From NCBI RefSeq assembly GCF_947489755.1, contig NZ_CANLFB010000020.1, positions 26,569-90,568 of the forward strand: DNA of 64,000 nucleotides, in the 5' to 3' direction. Made by a program: the position numbers and the translations under genes. The notes under the pieces were generated by a model that saw only the letters and a program-made list of their open reading frames with translations, was not told the origin of the DNA and searched no databases. Below, piece by piece: positions 27,394 through 36,733 of the stretch. Every line of letters begins with the position of its first letter. The first letter of the stretch is position 1. The DNA is from an uncultured Psychromonas sp. (GTDB taxonomy: Bacteria > Pseudomonadota > Gammaproteobacteria > Enterobacterales > Psychromonadaceae).

Positions 27394-28578
27394 ATGGAAC
27401 AGACTTGGCGTTGGTATGGACCAAACGATCCCGTTTCTTTGGATGATATTAAACAAGCTGGCGCGACGGGTATTGTGAATGCTTTGCATCATATTAAAAA
27501 CGGTGAAGTCTGGACCGTTGAAGAGATTCTAAAGCGTAAAGCAATAATCGAAGAGAAAGGCTTAACTTGGTCTGTTGTTGAGAGTGTTCCTGTCCATGAA
27601 GAAATTAAAACCCAAACAGGTAACTTTCAGCAATGGATAGATAATTATAAGCAAACCATTGAAAACCTTGCTAAAAGTGGTATTGATACCGTTTGTTATA
27701 ACTTTATGCCTGTATTAGATTGGACGCGTACCGATCTTGCTTTTGAGATGGAAGATGGTTCTCGCGCCTTACGTTTTGATCAAATTGCTTTTGCTGCATT
27801 TGAACTCCATATATTAAAAAGACCTGGTGCAGAGTCCGCTTACACGCCAGAAGAGATTGCACAGGCACAAGTTTACTTTAATAACATGACTCAAGCTGAT
27901 ATTGATAAGTTAACCTCCAATATCATCGCAGGTTTACCCGGCGCAGAAGAAGGTTATACGTTAGTTGAATTTCAGGCTCAACTAGACCGTTATAATGGCA
28001 TCAGTAAAGATAAATTACGTGAACATTTAGCGTACTTTTTGAAATCTTTAATGCCTGTTTGTGATGCCACTGGTTTAAAGATGGCAGTACATCCTGACGA
28101 TCCACCACGTCCTATTCTTGGCTTGCCACGTATTGTTTCAACCATTGAAGATATTGAATGGCTAACGACTGAGATTCCAAGCCAACAAAATGGATTAACT
28201 ATGTGTACGGGTTCTTACGGTGTGCGTGGTGATAATGATTTAGTTAATATGATTAAACAGTATGGAAGTCGTATTTACTTCACGCATTTGCGTTCGACAA
28301 TGCGAGAAGATAACCCAATGAGCTTCCATGAAGCGGCACACCTTAATGGTGATGTTGATATGTACAATGTTGTCATGGCGATCCTTGAAGAAGAGCATCG
28401 TAGAGAGAATAACGGGGAAGGTCGTGCGATCCCTATGCGTCCTGATCATGGCCATCAAATGTTGGATGATTTACGAAAAGAAACGAATCCTGGATATTCT
28501 GCAATTGGTAGATTAAAAGGGTTAGCGGAGATTAGAGGTTTAGAAATGGGGTTAAAACGTAGCTTTTTTAAGACGTAG
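27394..28578 (+). CDS. uxuA: Mannonate dehydratase
   Basis: UxuA dehydrates D-mannonate to 2-keto-3-deoxy-D-gluconate. The 394-residue protein begins [34 protein letters not shown] and has [63 protein letters not shown] and [10 protein letters not shown], all family landmarks that include the metal ligands. AGAGAGGTAAATA gives a good ribosome-binding site. It is divergent from uxuB and followed by its own terminator. Confidence 0.95.
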   Translation: MEQTWRWYGPNDPVSLDDIKQAGATGIVNALHHIKNGEVWTVEEILKRKAIIEEKGLTWSVVESVPVHEEIKTQTGNFQQWIDNYKQTIENLAKSGIDTVCYNFMPVLDWTRTDLAFEMEDGSRALRFDQIAFAAFELHILKRPGAESAYTPEEIAQAQVYFNNMTQADIDKLTSNIIAGLPGAEEGYTLVEFQAQLDRYNGISKDKLREHLAYFLKSLMPVCDATGLKMAVHPDDPPRPILGLPRIVSTIEDIEWLTTEIPSQQNGLTMCTGSYGVRGDNDLVNMIKQYGSRIYFTHLRSTMREDNPMSFHEAAHLNGDVDMYNVVMAILEEEHRRENNGEGRAIPMRPDHGHQMLDDLRKETNPGYSAIGRLKGLAEIRGLEMGLKRSFFKT

Positions 28579-28620
28579 CTTTTTAATAGTATTACATACG
28601 TTATTTTCTATTGTAACTTG

Positions 28621-28648
28621 ACCGAGCATTTAAAAGCTCGGTTTTTTT
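28621..28648 (+). terminator. Terminator of uxuA
   Basis: ACCGAGC pairs with GCTCGGT around an 8-nt loop and is followed by a run of T residues about 45 bp after the uxuA stop. Confidence 0.9.
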
Positions 28649-28780
28649 ATGTCTTGATATTTATCTAACACTATCTTTTATTTTAATTAAAGTATTGATA
28701 ATAAATGTTTTTTTTGCTTTATTGTTAAATGCTTTTATAGAGGTTTCTCCCCCACTCGAGATGGGAGAGAAATAAATTAT

Positions 28781-29869
28781 TTATTGATCGCTTAAAGGTG
28801 GGTAACACTCGATAATTTCTACACCATCACTTGAAGTAATAGTAAATTCCTCAAGGCCGTAAGGGCAGAAGAAAGTATCATATTGCGATAGCGTCAAAGA
28901 CTCAGTCCCGGTTTTTATAGTACATGAGCCTTTAGTGATCACACCGATAAAGAACTCGTCTTCTATTTTCTGAACACTTCCTTTAATTGTCGATTTACAA
29001 ATTCTAAATCGATCAGTGGCTTGGCTACCCACTAAAGACTCTTTGTAAGAATGATCATTATATTGCGTTACTTTCTGTGCTTTTTGTTGAAAATGCTCTT
29101 TGATATATTCAGGCGTATATTGAGTATAATCAAATACATCTAAACAAAAATCTAAGCCTCTTTTCATAAATCGCGCCTCTTCAGGCAAAGTATAACCAGA
29201 CTTCTCAAACTCAAACCTTACAGCCCAATCAGAAGGTTCCATCACTTCAATCATTAAAATACCTTCGCCAATGGCATGAGGCATGCCGCCTGGGATATAA
29301 AAGCAATCATTTGGTTTGACGGGGATTTTCTTAAAGCACGCTTCTATTTTCTCCATGTCTTGATTTTCAATCATGTCTTTAAAATCTTCACGACTAGGTG
29401 GATTTTGGAAGCCTAAGTAAATATAAGGGTCTGAGACATCTTCTCTAATATCAAGTATGTAATAAGCTTCTGCTTTGCCCGAGTTTGAGTTTAAATGTAG
29501 TTTTGCAAACTCAGCCGTTGGGTGTGCTTGAAAGTGTAATCTTACAGAAGAGTCTAAATACTTTACCAGTACCATTGGGTTCTTCGTGTATTTCTTAGCA
29601 TGCTTTGGGCCTAAAAAATAATCCGGATCTGACTGAATTAATGCTCCAAAGTCAGTGCCTTGAGATGATATTAACGCTGTTGATATGCCTTCTACATGTG
29701 ATTCTCTGCCGGGGTTTACTGCTCGAGTCGTAGAGGCTATCCACTCTTCAGGGAAGTGGGCATCAGTTGGCTCTTCCACATTTTGTAGGCCATCAAGTGT
29801 TTTTCCACCAACATAAGAGCGCCATACTCTGTTAGGTGCGAAAGTGATTAATTGTCCTTTGTAATGCAT
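28781..29869 (-). CDS. manA: Class I mannose-6-phosphate isomerase family protein
   Basis: The 362-residue cupin-fold protein carries zinc-site motifs of phosphomannose isomerase: VKYLDSSVRLHFQAHP, GKAEAYYIL and FYIPGGMPHAIG. It resembles the shorter Bacillus-type ManA more than the E. coli enzyme. It probably interconverts mannose-6-phosphate and fructose-6-phosphate. Its placement beside uronate and alginate genes, with a TTGGTTTACCAA operator-like site 137 bp upstream, suggests a role in growth on brown-algal sugars, or possibly a related isomerisation. GGAGAGCATCTT precedes the ATG. Confidence 0.82.
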   Translation of the reverse strand: MHYKGQLITFAPNRVWRSYVGGKTLDGLQNVEEPTDAHFPEEWIASTTRAVNPGRESHVEGISTALISSQGTDFGALIQSDPDYFLGPKHAKKYTKNPMVLVKYLDSSVRLHFQAHPTAEFAKLHLNSNSGKAEAYYILDIREDVSDPYIYLGFQNPPSREDFKDMIENQDMEKIEACFKKIPVKPNDCFYIPGGMPHAIGEGILMIEVMEPSDWAVRFEFEKSGYTLPEEARFMKRGLDFCLDVFDYTQYTPEYIKEHFQQKAQKVTQYNDHSYKESLVGSQATDRFRICKSTIKGSVQKIEDEFFIGVITKGSCTIKTGTESLTLSQYDTFFCPYGLEEFTITSSDGVEIIECYPPLSDQ

Positions 29870-30003
29870 AAGATGCTCTCCTGATTAAAGCCTTATATTT
29901 ATGTCAGTGCTTTTTGTATTAAGTGTTCTTAATTGTTTAATTAAAAGGTTGTTTGTTCTGACCGATATTAATGGAAGTGTTAAGAATGGCATTATTATAC
30001 TGC

Positions 30004-30019
30004 AATTGGTTTACCAAAT
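30004..30019. promoter_or_regulatory. UxuR/ExuR-like operator upstream of manA
   Basis: AATTGGTTTACCAAAT matches the TTGG-N4-CCAA palindrome seen between uxuB and uxuA. It lies about 135 bp before the manA start in the 324-bp gap that otherwise holds only the lyase terminator. Confidence 0.6.
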
Positions 30020-30108
30020 GTTGTTTTTTAAAAAATGCTATGTAACAGTTGTGAACTAGGCTTGTTTTGTTTTTATTGGTATGCCAGTTATGAGTGTGTG
30101 TGGAATAG

Positions 30109-30139
30109 TAAAAGCCTATTTCATTGAAATAGGCTTTTA
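30109..30139 (-). terminator. Terminator of first PL7 lyase gene
   Basis: TAAAAGCCTATTTC pairs with GAAATAGGCTTTTA around ATT; a 14-bp stem located just after the lyase stop on the minus strand. Confidence 0.88.
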
Positions 30140-30193
30140 TGTATAGGTAAAATTATTATTTAATAAGGCTATGTAAAATAGCTAGTTACTCGA

Positions 30194-31240
30194 TTATTTA
30201 CCGTTTAATTTAAGTGCAGAGAAGCTTACGCTATTGTAATCGCCGTTCTTTTTATCAACAGCGAAGTCACCTGTACCTGCACAACCAGGACCCCAAACAG
30301 GATGTGTATCATTTACACTACACTGTCCGTACGCACCCGCTTTGAAGTAGAAAGCGTCTTGTGCGTAACCTGTTGGAGAGTCTTTTTCGTCAACACCTTT
30401 ACTTAGGTCAATATTGTAAGTCACTGTTTTATGACGTGCCGTTTCAAAGGTAAGGTGCATAATATCGCCCTTAACATCTACAACGTAGCTAAATTCTTCA
30501 CCTAAGGCGATTCCTGCTTCACCTGGTGCAGCAAGGTTATCCCATGTGTTACCCCATACTGGATAAGCAATATCTGCACGGTTTGGATCTTTTTTCGCTA
30601 GGTTACGTTCGTAGTTCCAGAAAACTGAACCATATTTTTGATCTGGGAATTTTTTAAAGAATATTTTTAGTGGTTCGTTACCGTGTCCGAATCCTGTTTT
30701 TGCTTTGATTTGGTCATTGTATTTTTTAGCATGAATTTGGCCTACAACAACAGAGTGTGCAGCTGGTCGTTCTGGAAATTTTGCATTAACAGATACGTGA
30801 TTAACTTTTAATGTTGCAGATAATGTTCCACCAACTTGACTGTAATCAGCAGCTTTAAGGTTGCTTGCAAGTGCAAAGTTATTTTTTGGTGCAGCTGTGT
30901 CAATATCAAACTTAGCGCCACGAGGCATTTGACGTAACTCTGAACGTGCATTTTTAGAGTTTTTAGTCGTCACTGCTTCATTTTGTACTTCAAAGACCAT
31001 GTTACCGTCTTTATCTAAAAAGAAAAAATCTTCATGTGAGTAACTCAACATAGCAACGCCTTCGATTTCGTCGACTTTGCCATCTTTATTGATATCTGAA
31101 GGAATAGTGATTTTCCAATTTGTCATATCAAATTTGTCTGCAGGTACAGGATACGATACGCCATTGTTAGCAATATCTGCTAAAGCAATAGTAGGTAAAG
31201 TCAGTAATAGTGAACCAGCAATAACAAGTGTTTTTTTCAT
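30194..31240 (-). CDS. Secreted polysaccharide lyase family 7 (alginate lyase), with EF-hand-like loop
   Basis: The 348-residue secreted protein has a signal peptide (residues 1 to about 21, ending ALA-D). PL7 landmarks are R-S-E-L-R-Q-M (99-105), GQIHAKKY and a YFKAGAYGQC strand near the C terminus, which form the alginate-binding cleft with Gln/His/Tyr catalytic residues. It would cleave alginate by beta-elimination in the periplasm or outside the cell. Residues 49-60 read D-I-N-K-D-G-K-V-D-E-I-E, an EF-hand-like calcium loop not usual in PL7. I start at ATG 31240 after AAAGGGGATTGTAAA rather than 10 codons upstream. A CRP-like site lies 80 bp upstream. Confidence 0.9.
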   Translation of the reverse strand: MKKTLVIAGSLLLTLPTIALADIANNGVSYPVPADKFDMTNWKITIPSDINKDGKVDEIEGVAMLSYSHEDFFFLDKDGNMVFEVQNEAVTTKNSKNARSELRQMPRGAKFDIDTAAPKNNFALASNLKAADYSQVGGTLSATLKVNHVSVNAKFPERPAAHSVVVGQIHAKKYNDQIKAKTGFGHGNEPLKIFFKKFPDQKYGSVFWNYERNLAKKDPNRADIAYPVWGNTWDNLAAPGEAGIALGEEFSYVVDVKGDIMHLTFETARHKTVTYNIDLSKGVDEKDSPTGYAQDAFYFKAGAYGQCSVNDTHPVWGPGCAGTGDFAVDKKNGDYNSVSFSALKLNGK

Positions 31241-31317
31241 TTTACAATCCCCTTTATGTATTATTGTCACACATAATAATCAGGCGGAATTTGAAAGAAA
31301 GTTAAGTTAATGGGATG

Positions 31318-31333
31318 TGTTTGATTGATCACA
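31318..31333. promoter_or_regulatory. CRP-like site upstream of first PL7 lyase
   Basis: TGTTTGATTGATCACA has one perfect half-site (TCACA) and a partial second half (TGTTT instead of TGTGA). It sits about 80 bp upstream of the lyase start. Catabolite control of a secreted lyase would be expected. The rest of this 330-bp gap shows no gene. Confidence 0.4.
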
Positions 31334-31572
31334 TACTAAAAATCAGATCTTGTGGTTAGATCAAATATTTGAGATATCTGTGTCAGAATTTTGAGATGTT
31401 GATCGGCTTATTTTTTGTTCGTTACGCGATTAATTCGTTTATGGACTACTCAATCATATTTTGATTAATCGAGGTTAAAATAAAGCCGTTTTACCAAGTA
31501 AATAATGACTGATTATGCCAATGAAAAGTAAGCTTCGGTTGTGCATAGTCTAATTAAAATCGTGCGTTAAGG

Positions 31573-32946
31573 TTAGTCATACATTAATTTTTGTGCTTTT
31601 TCTAAATCAAATTCTTTTAATGACTTTCTTGCTAACTGTCTGAATGGAATAGCTTTTACGACTTCTTCAAAAGGCTGTATTGCAAAAGCCCAGAAAATTG
31701 AAGCGTCTAATCCTAAAACAATAAAGGCACATAATGGGATAGAAATAATCCACTGTCCTGTGAAATTAATTTTAAAGACTGCTGTTGTTTTACCCACTGC
31801 GCGTAAGATATTACCATGAACAGTATTGTAGCCGCGCACAATAGGTAAGAAGATATAAAGTGGGGCGATCACTGCTAAAGCTTGATAGGTGGTGTCATCC
31901 AGTTCAGGGTAAATATCGGCCATAAAGAAGCTCATGATAGCAAAAAGTACGGCACATATAACTGAAATGATGACGGCAATATCAATACTGGTATCTACAT
32001 TTTTTGTTAAATCATCCATCTTTTTAGAGCCAATCGCTTGGCTAATAGTGATCGCTGATGAATGAGACCAGGCTGCTATAAACTGTGTACCTGCTCGAAT
32101 CCACGGCATGACTAAGGTGATTGCTACATAAGCATTAATGGCTAATTGCGAATATAGTAATTGATAGACGGTAGCTCCAATTAATAAAATGGTAACGTTG
32201 GCTGCAATAGGGAAAATTTCTACAAAATGTGAGCGTATATTACGCAACATCGAGATGTCTCGGCGTGGCGTAGTTAGCCTTAAATCTGGGTCTATATAGA
32301 CGTATAAACCAAGGTAAATCATGCGCACTGTTATCGCTATTATGCTACCTATTGCTGCGCCTTGAACGCCTAAGCCTGTTAATGTTATTCCCTCTGAAAA
32401 AGAGTAACCGTGTATTAACACATAAGAGAACAAAGCATTGATTGGCAACTCAATAAGGTAACCTTTAAAAGGAATTTTCGTTTTCCCTAAGCCATTGAAT
32501 AAAGCAATCATGACTTGTGTAATGGCAGTAAACAGTATGATGTATTTCGATATATTTAAGTAATCTGAAATCTCTTGATGTAGGGATACATTGTCAGTTA
32601 ACGCCGCTATTAAGGGAAGATCGAAGAAGGTTAATAGGATCCAAAAAAGCAAAGCAACAGAACCATTAATGAACATCCCTGACCAAAGCCCTTTAGATAA
32701 TGACGCTTGATTTCCGGCTCCTACAGCACGACTTAATACCAATTGTGTGCCATTAGCCAATGCCATTTGAATACCCAGAATTGCAGCGACAATCGCAGTG
32801 GATATACCCATTGCAGCTAAAGGGATTTCACCTAAAGGAGAGACTAATAAAGTATCTATCATTAACATCGACTGCATTAATAAGCCGTTTAGCGCTAATG
32901 GCCAAGCGAGTGATAGGTTCTTTTTAACATAGGATTGGGAAGACAC
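31573..32946 (-). CDS. MATE family transporter
   Basis: The 457-residue inner-membrane protein has about 12 helices with MATE-type features: LAWPLALNGLLMQSMLMIDTLLVSPLGEIPLAAMG at the N terminus, GNQASLSKGLWSGMF and LNISKYIILFTAITQVMIALFNGLGKTKIPF. It probably exchanges Na+ or H+ for an organic cation or metabolite. The start is GTG with AAGGTTTATCT upstream. It lies between the two alginate lyase genes on the same strand, but gaps of over 250 bp suggest separate promoters. The substrate is unknown. Confidence 0.85.
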   Translation of the reverse strand: MSSQSYVKKNLSLAWPLALNGLLMQSMLMIDTLLVSPLGEIPLAAMGISTAIVAAILGIQMALANGTQLVLSRAVGAGNQASLSKGLWSGMFINGSVALLFWILLTFFDLPLIAALTDNVSLHQEISDYLNISKYIILFTAITQVMIALFNGLGKTKIPFKGYLIELPINALFSYVLIHGYSFSEGITLTGLGVQGAAIGSIIAITVRMIYLGLYVYIDPDLRLTTPRRDISMLRNIRSHFVEIFPIAANVTILLIGATVYQLLYSQLAINAYVAITLVMPWIRAGTQFIAAWSHSSAITISQAIGSKKMDDLTKNVDTSIDIAVIISVICAVLFAIMSFFMADIYPELDDTTYQALAVIAPLYIFLPIVRGYNTVHGNILRAVGKTTAVFKINFTGQWIISIPLCAFIVLGLDASIFWAFAIQPFEEVVKAIPFRQLARKSLKEFDLEKAQKLMYD

Positions 32947-33210
32947 AGATAAACCTTAACTTAATAGCAATAAAGAAAGCACAGCTCAATTTTGTTAATG
33001 ATATTCAATTGTTAGCTATGTTTAATTGTCAGTGATAATTATTTTTAGTTTATATGAATAATAAGTGCTTTTTATATCCGTATATTTTCACTGTCATTAT
33101 TATAATAATAACTGGTTGAAACTATGTTTAATAGTATTATAATAACTTTAATTTATTGGTGCTTTGACTACTGTCATTATTTAACAGGGCGGTACCTAAT
33201 TTTAACTTAT

Positions 33211-34611
33211 TTAATACTTAACCTTAATGCTAGTTAACGTATTATTCATTGTCGTTTTTTGTTGGAAGGTTAATAAATTGGTTTGTTCTAGATAAGTAAG
33301 GGCACTCTGCTGATCATAGCTATACCAACTTTTAATCACTCTTTGTTGTGTTTCACTTTGTAGTGTAGCTGTTTTAATAAAAGGTAACCATTGCAAAGCA
33401 ATATCTATGGATTCGTTTGATGAAGCTGCAATAGTCGCTATTTTAACTGCAGCGAGTTCTACGTCATCCCATTGGCTTTGTTGATTAAGCCATTCATTTG
33501 CTATTCGAATGTCCCTTATCGCCCACTCTTTTATTACTGAAGCCATGGCTATTTTACGTTGTTGATCTGGCTTTATTGTTTCACTGTATTGTATTGCTAC
33601 TTCTGGTGCTGTTTTTGCCCATTTAGCAACCAGTCGGCTTTGTTGTATTGGGTATGCTTTAGCTGAATAAACGGCTTGTAATAGTTGATCTATATTGTCA
33701 ATTTTGCCACTTTTTATTAATCGCGGTAACGCTATATGTGCCATAAACTCACGTAAATCTTTATTTTGCATCATCTCTATTGCAACTATCAAAGAGTCAT
33801 CGATTTTATTAACAGGTAACGATAAACCAATCTGCATTAAGATATTTTTTTGTAGTTGTATTTTTTCCATATCTATTTCATTAAATAACTGTAAAGCCTG
33901 AGTCGGAGAATGATGGTTAATACTGTTGTATATCGTATTTAAATAACGCTTATTTTGTTCGTTATATAAAGCCCAGCGGATTAGTTTTAAACCTTGGTAA
34001 GGTGCATGTTTTGTTATTACTTGTTGAATTGTTGTATTACGCAAGTTTGTTGATTGAATATGATTTACCCAAAGTAATGCACTTGATATATCGATTTTGG
34101 ATAACGGCAATACTGATATTGCGGCATAAGCTTGATCTGTGCTGTCATCTTTAATAATCAAAGGCTCCCATTGTTTGAATCCTGTTAAGTCAGTTTCAAC
34201 CCAAATGGTAAGTGCTGCATAATAGGCTACTTCTCTTTCTCTGTTATTATCTAAATTGGCTAAAAATGTAATTAAGTTAGTAGGGCTTTTTTGAATTTGT
34301 TGTTGGAATAACAATTGCAGCCAGAGTTGTTGCACAGATGTGTCGCTTATCTGCAAAATATCTAAAAATTCGATATAAAGAGCATTTTTTTGTCTATCTA
34401 TTGCAGTGTTTATTTCTATAGTATTTTGTTTGTGAGTTGTCGATTTTTCTTCATTAATAGACACTTTATTTTTTTGCGCTACGTTGCTTTGTTCTTTTCT
34501 AGGTAATAATTTTCCTTCTTCAGTAAAAGTGTTTGCAGAAGAAACGAAATAAAATAATGTTATTAACGCTACTATAGAAATGATAAAAAGAAAGGGTTTT
34601 AATAATGTCAT
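33211..34611 (-). CDS. Uncharacterised membrane-anchored helical-repeat protein
   Basis: The 466-residue protein is unrecognised. It has one N-terminal membrane helix (about residues 5-25), a polar Lys/Gln/Asn-rich linker to about residue 75, then a long all-helical region. Repeated units of about 30-35 residues, such as TAPEVAIQYSETI, DIRIANEWLNQQ and ESIDIALQWL, suggest a TPR- or HEAT-like solenoid facing the periplasm. It lies 93 bp downstream of the second PL7 lyase beyond a hairpin, in the middle of the alginate region. A scaffold or chaperone role is only a guess. Confidence 0.7.
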   Translation of the reverse strand: MTLLKPFLFIISIVALITLFYFVSSANTFTEEGKLLPRKEQSNVAQKNKVSINEEKSTTHKQNTIEINTAIDRQKNALYIEFLDILQISDTSVQQLWLQLLFQQQIQKSPTNLITFLANLDNNREREVAYYAALTIWVETDLTGFKQWEPLIIKDDSTDQAYAAISVLPLSKIDISSALLWVNHIQSTNLRNTTIQQVITKHAPYQGLKLIRWALYNEQNKRYLNTIYNSINHHSPTQALQLFNEIDMEKIQLQKNILMQIGLSLPVNKIDDSLIVAIEMMQNKDLREFMAHIALPRLIKSGKIDNIDQLLQAVYSAKAYPIQQSRLVAKWAKTAPEVAIQYSETIKPDQQRKIAMASVIKEWAIRDIRIANEWLNQQSQWDDVELAAVKIATIAASSNESIDIALQWLPFIKTATLQSETQQRVIKSWYSYDQQSALTYLEQTNLLTFQQKTTMNNTLTSIKVKY

Positions 34612-34664
34612 ATCACTGATTATCTACGTTGATTCAGGTGAATGGTTTTATGTACTTAATCATC

Positions 34665-34693
34665 ATAATAAGGGCCTATTAGACCCTTATTAT
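34665..34693 (-). terminator. Hairpin after second PL7 lyase gene
   Basis: ATAATAAGGG pairs with CCCTTATTAT around a 9-nt loop, in the 93-bp gap downstream of the lyase stop. The T-tract is weak, so it may attenuate rather than stop transcription into the next gene. Confidence 0.6.
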
Positions 34694-34704
34694 TATAATC
34701 AAAT

Positions 34705-35502
34705 TTAGTCGTAATATTTTAAACTAGAGAACTGAACTTCAACATCAGGCGATGTATCTGATTGAATATAAGCACCTGCTTTAAAGTAACTCGGTAGGCC
34801 GTCCCAGTAACTTACATCAAAATTATTAAACTCTTCATGAGCGACACCGTTAACCTTAATTGTTAACTGATTGTTTGCCACTTTAATTTCAAACTTAACG
34901 GCTTCTGTTGCTGAATAATCAGCTAATTTATATTTTACATAATCACTACAGCTTGATGCACAAGTCCCTGTTTTTACGATTGCAAAATATGAATCGTAGG
35001 TTTTTGATGATGCACCCGTTTCTTTTTGTTCTTCAAGCCAAGCAATGCGTACTAGTGGCTTGTTAATTTTATCTTCACCTTCGTCCACCGCGGCATTAGC
35101 ATCATCGTGGATCTGCATTAATGTTACTTCATCTGCAGTGCCTTTTTCGAGCAACAATACTTCGCCAATCATTTTGTTGTAGCTTGTATCACTCGTGTAC
35201 CAATTCTCCATTTGGCGTAATTCAGAACGCATCTTTTCATCTGGACCAATTTGAAATGTTAACCATTTATTGCCACTGCTAGGAATATAAAAATACTCAT
35301 TGTAAGTACCTTCAAAGTCTCCCTGTGCAATCGCTACTGTTGAACTATCAGGCGCTTGAAGTTTAGAATCATTCAATACTGATTGATATTTAGTGCCATA
35401 ATCATAAGGCGCAGAATCTGCTATTGCTTGCATCGGTAATAAAAAAACTGATGTTGCAACGGCTGCAACTGAGAGAGAAATTCTTTTGTTAAACGGCATC
35501 AT
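34705..35502 (-). CDS. Secreted polysaccharide lyase family 7 (alginate lyase), second copy
   Basis: The 265-residue protein has a signal peptide (to about residue 28, ending AIA-D) and the three PL7 blocks: MRSELRQM near residue 91, LMQIHDDA and YFKAGAYIQSD at the C terminus. It is a minimal single-domain lyase, shorter than and clearly different from the first PL7 protein, so the pair probably differs in alginate block preference or end products. AGGATTCACCA precedes the ATG. It is the most upstream gene of this minus-strand set. No CRP or TTGG-N4-CCAA site was seen upstream. Confidence 0.9.
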   Translation of the reverse strand: MMPFNKRISLSVAAVATSVFLLPMQAIADSAPYDYGTKYQSVLNDSKLQAPDSSTVAIAQGDFEGTYNEYFYIPSSGNKWLTFQIGPDEKMRSELRQMENWYTSDTSYNKMIGEVLLLEKGTADEVTLMQIHDDANAAVDEGEDKINKPLVRIAWLEEQKETGASSKTYDSYFAIVKTGTCASSCSDYVKYKLADYSATEAVKFEIKVANNQLTIKVNGVAHEEFNNFDVSYWDGLPSYFKAGAYIQSDTSPDVEVQFSSLKYYD

Positions 35503-35849
35503 TGGTGAATCCTTTTTTATTCGTATCAGTGAAATTAATGTGGTCGTTAATTATTTTTATTTTTTGCTAATGGCCTTTAGCAAGTGGGAAATAGCTTATC
35601 TTTGGTTTATTTTTGTACAAATCAGGTTTTTATAAAGTTGGATATTAATCATAAAATAATACAATTATGGTGTTGTTTATGAGCTTTGTATCACTTTTAT
35701 TCGTAATATCAGTGTGTTGTCGCTACGGATCTTGGTCACTCTTTGGGCGGTATTTTGAGTTTGAATAAATTATATTGATCTTCATTTTTATTATTTTTCT
35801 TCTCATTTAATTTTAAACTTGAAAATAAACTTTGTTTTAACAAAATGTT

Positions 35850-35861
35850 GAACGATCGTTC
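35850..35861. promoter_or_regulatory. Palindrome GAACGATCGTTC upstream of DsbA-like gene
   Basis: A perfect 12-bp palindrome about 100 bp before the DsbA-like start has the form of many TetR-family operators. No TetR regulator is encoded in the window. The rest of the 457-bp gap after the lyase gene is AT-rich and shows no gene. Confidence 0.4.
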
Positions 35862-35959
35862 TTATATGGTTATATTAGCTGTTAATCATGCTAATACCGC
35901 TATTCGAGTGCTAGAATATTTTGGGATTATATTGGCAAAATACATTATGTGAGGTTGTG

Positions 35960-36607
35960 ATGAGTAATAAAATTCAGTTAGATGTGGTTTCTGATGTCGT
36001 TTGCCCTTGGTGCATCATTGGCTATAAAAACCTGCAAACTGCGATCGATGAGCTAGGTATTGCCGATAAGATTGAGTTGCAATGGCAGCCTTTTGAACTT
36101 AATCCAAACATGCCTCCTGAAGGCCAAGATTTACGTGAACATGTTGCTGAGAAGTATGGTTCATCAAGAGAAGACAGCGATAAGTCTCGTATTAATATTA
36201 GCCAACGAGGCGCTGAAGTTGGTTTTACTTTTAACTTTTTTGAAGAAATGAAAATAGTGAATACACGTGATGCTCATATTTTATTAGAATATGCTTATGA
36301 GCATGGGAAGCAAACTGAGTTGAAACTTGCCTTTTTTACGGCCGCGTTTACCGATCAAAAAGATGTATCTAATCGTGAAATACTACTCAGTATCGTGGCC
36401 AAAATAGGGCTAGATGTAGAGGAAGCTGAAGTGAGATTAGAAGAAGCTAAGTATCGTGATCAAGTCATAGAACACGAAAGGTTTTGGCAAGGTTTAGGTA
36501 TTTCAGCAGTACCAGCGGTGGTATTTAACCGTAGTAGTGCATTATCTGGTGCACAACCCGTTGAAGCTTATAAGCAAGTATTGACCGAGTTGTTAGCAGA
36601 ACTTTAA
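35960..36607 (+). CDS. DsbA family oxidoreductase, FrnE-like
   Basis: The 215-residue protein has the DsbA/FrnE layout: DVVCPWCIIGYKNLQ with a C-P-W-C motif near residue 13, a helical insertion, and the late GISAVPAVVFN cis-Pro strand. There is no signal peptide, so it acts in the cytoplasm, perhaps as a disulfide isomerase or a thiol-dependent isomerase of aromatic compounds. I start at ATG 35960 after GAGGTTGTG, not 13 codons upstream. The gene appears to stand alone, with an inverted repeat downstream. Confidence 0.85.
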   Translation: MSNKIQLDVVSDVVCPWCIIGYKNLQTAIDELGIADKIELQWQPFELNPNMPPEGQDLREHVAEKYGSSREDSDKSRINISQRGAEVGFTFNFFEEMKIVNTRDAHILLEYAYEHGKQTELKLAFFTAAFTDQKDVSNREILLSIVAKIGLDVEEAEVRLEEAKYRDQVIEHERFWQGLGISAVPAVVFNRSSALSGAQPVEAYKQVLTELLAEL

Positions 36608-36672
36608 TAATTGAAATTAGCGAGCTGGGTTAAATGTCCTCGCTCGTAATAATAAAGTTCACTTAATTGTTT

Positions 36673-36701
36673 AAGCTTTAATACTGAATATATTAAAGCT
36701 T
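36673..36701. terminator. Inverted repeat between DsbA-like and GGDEF/EAL genes
   Basis: AAGCTTTAATA and TATTAAAGCTT form an 11-bp stem with a 7-nt loop in the gap between convergent genes. No T-run follows, so a terminator role is possible but not certain. Confidence 0.5.
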
Positions 36702-36733
36702 GATACTGTATTCATTTTATATCGAGTGAGTGC

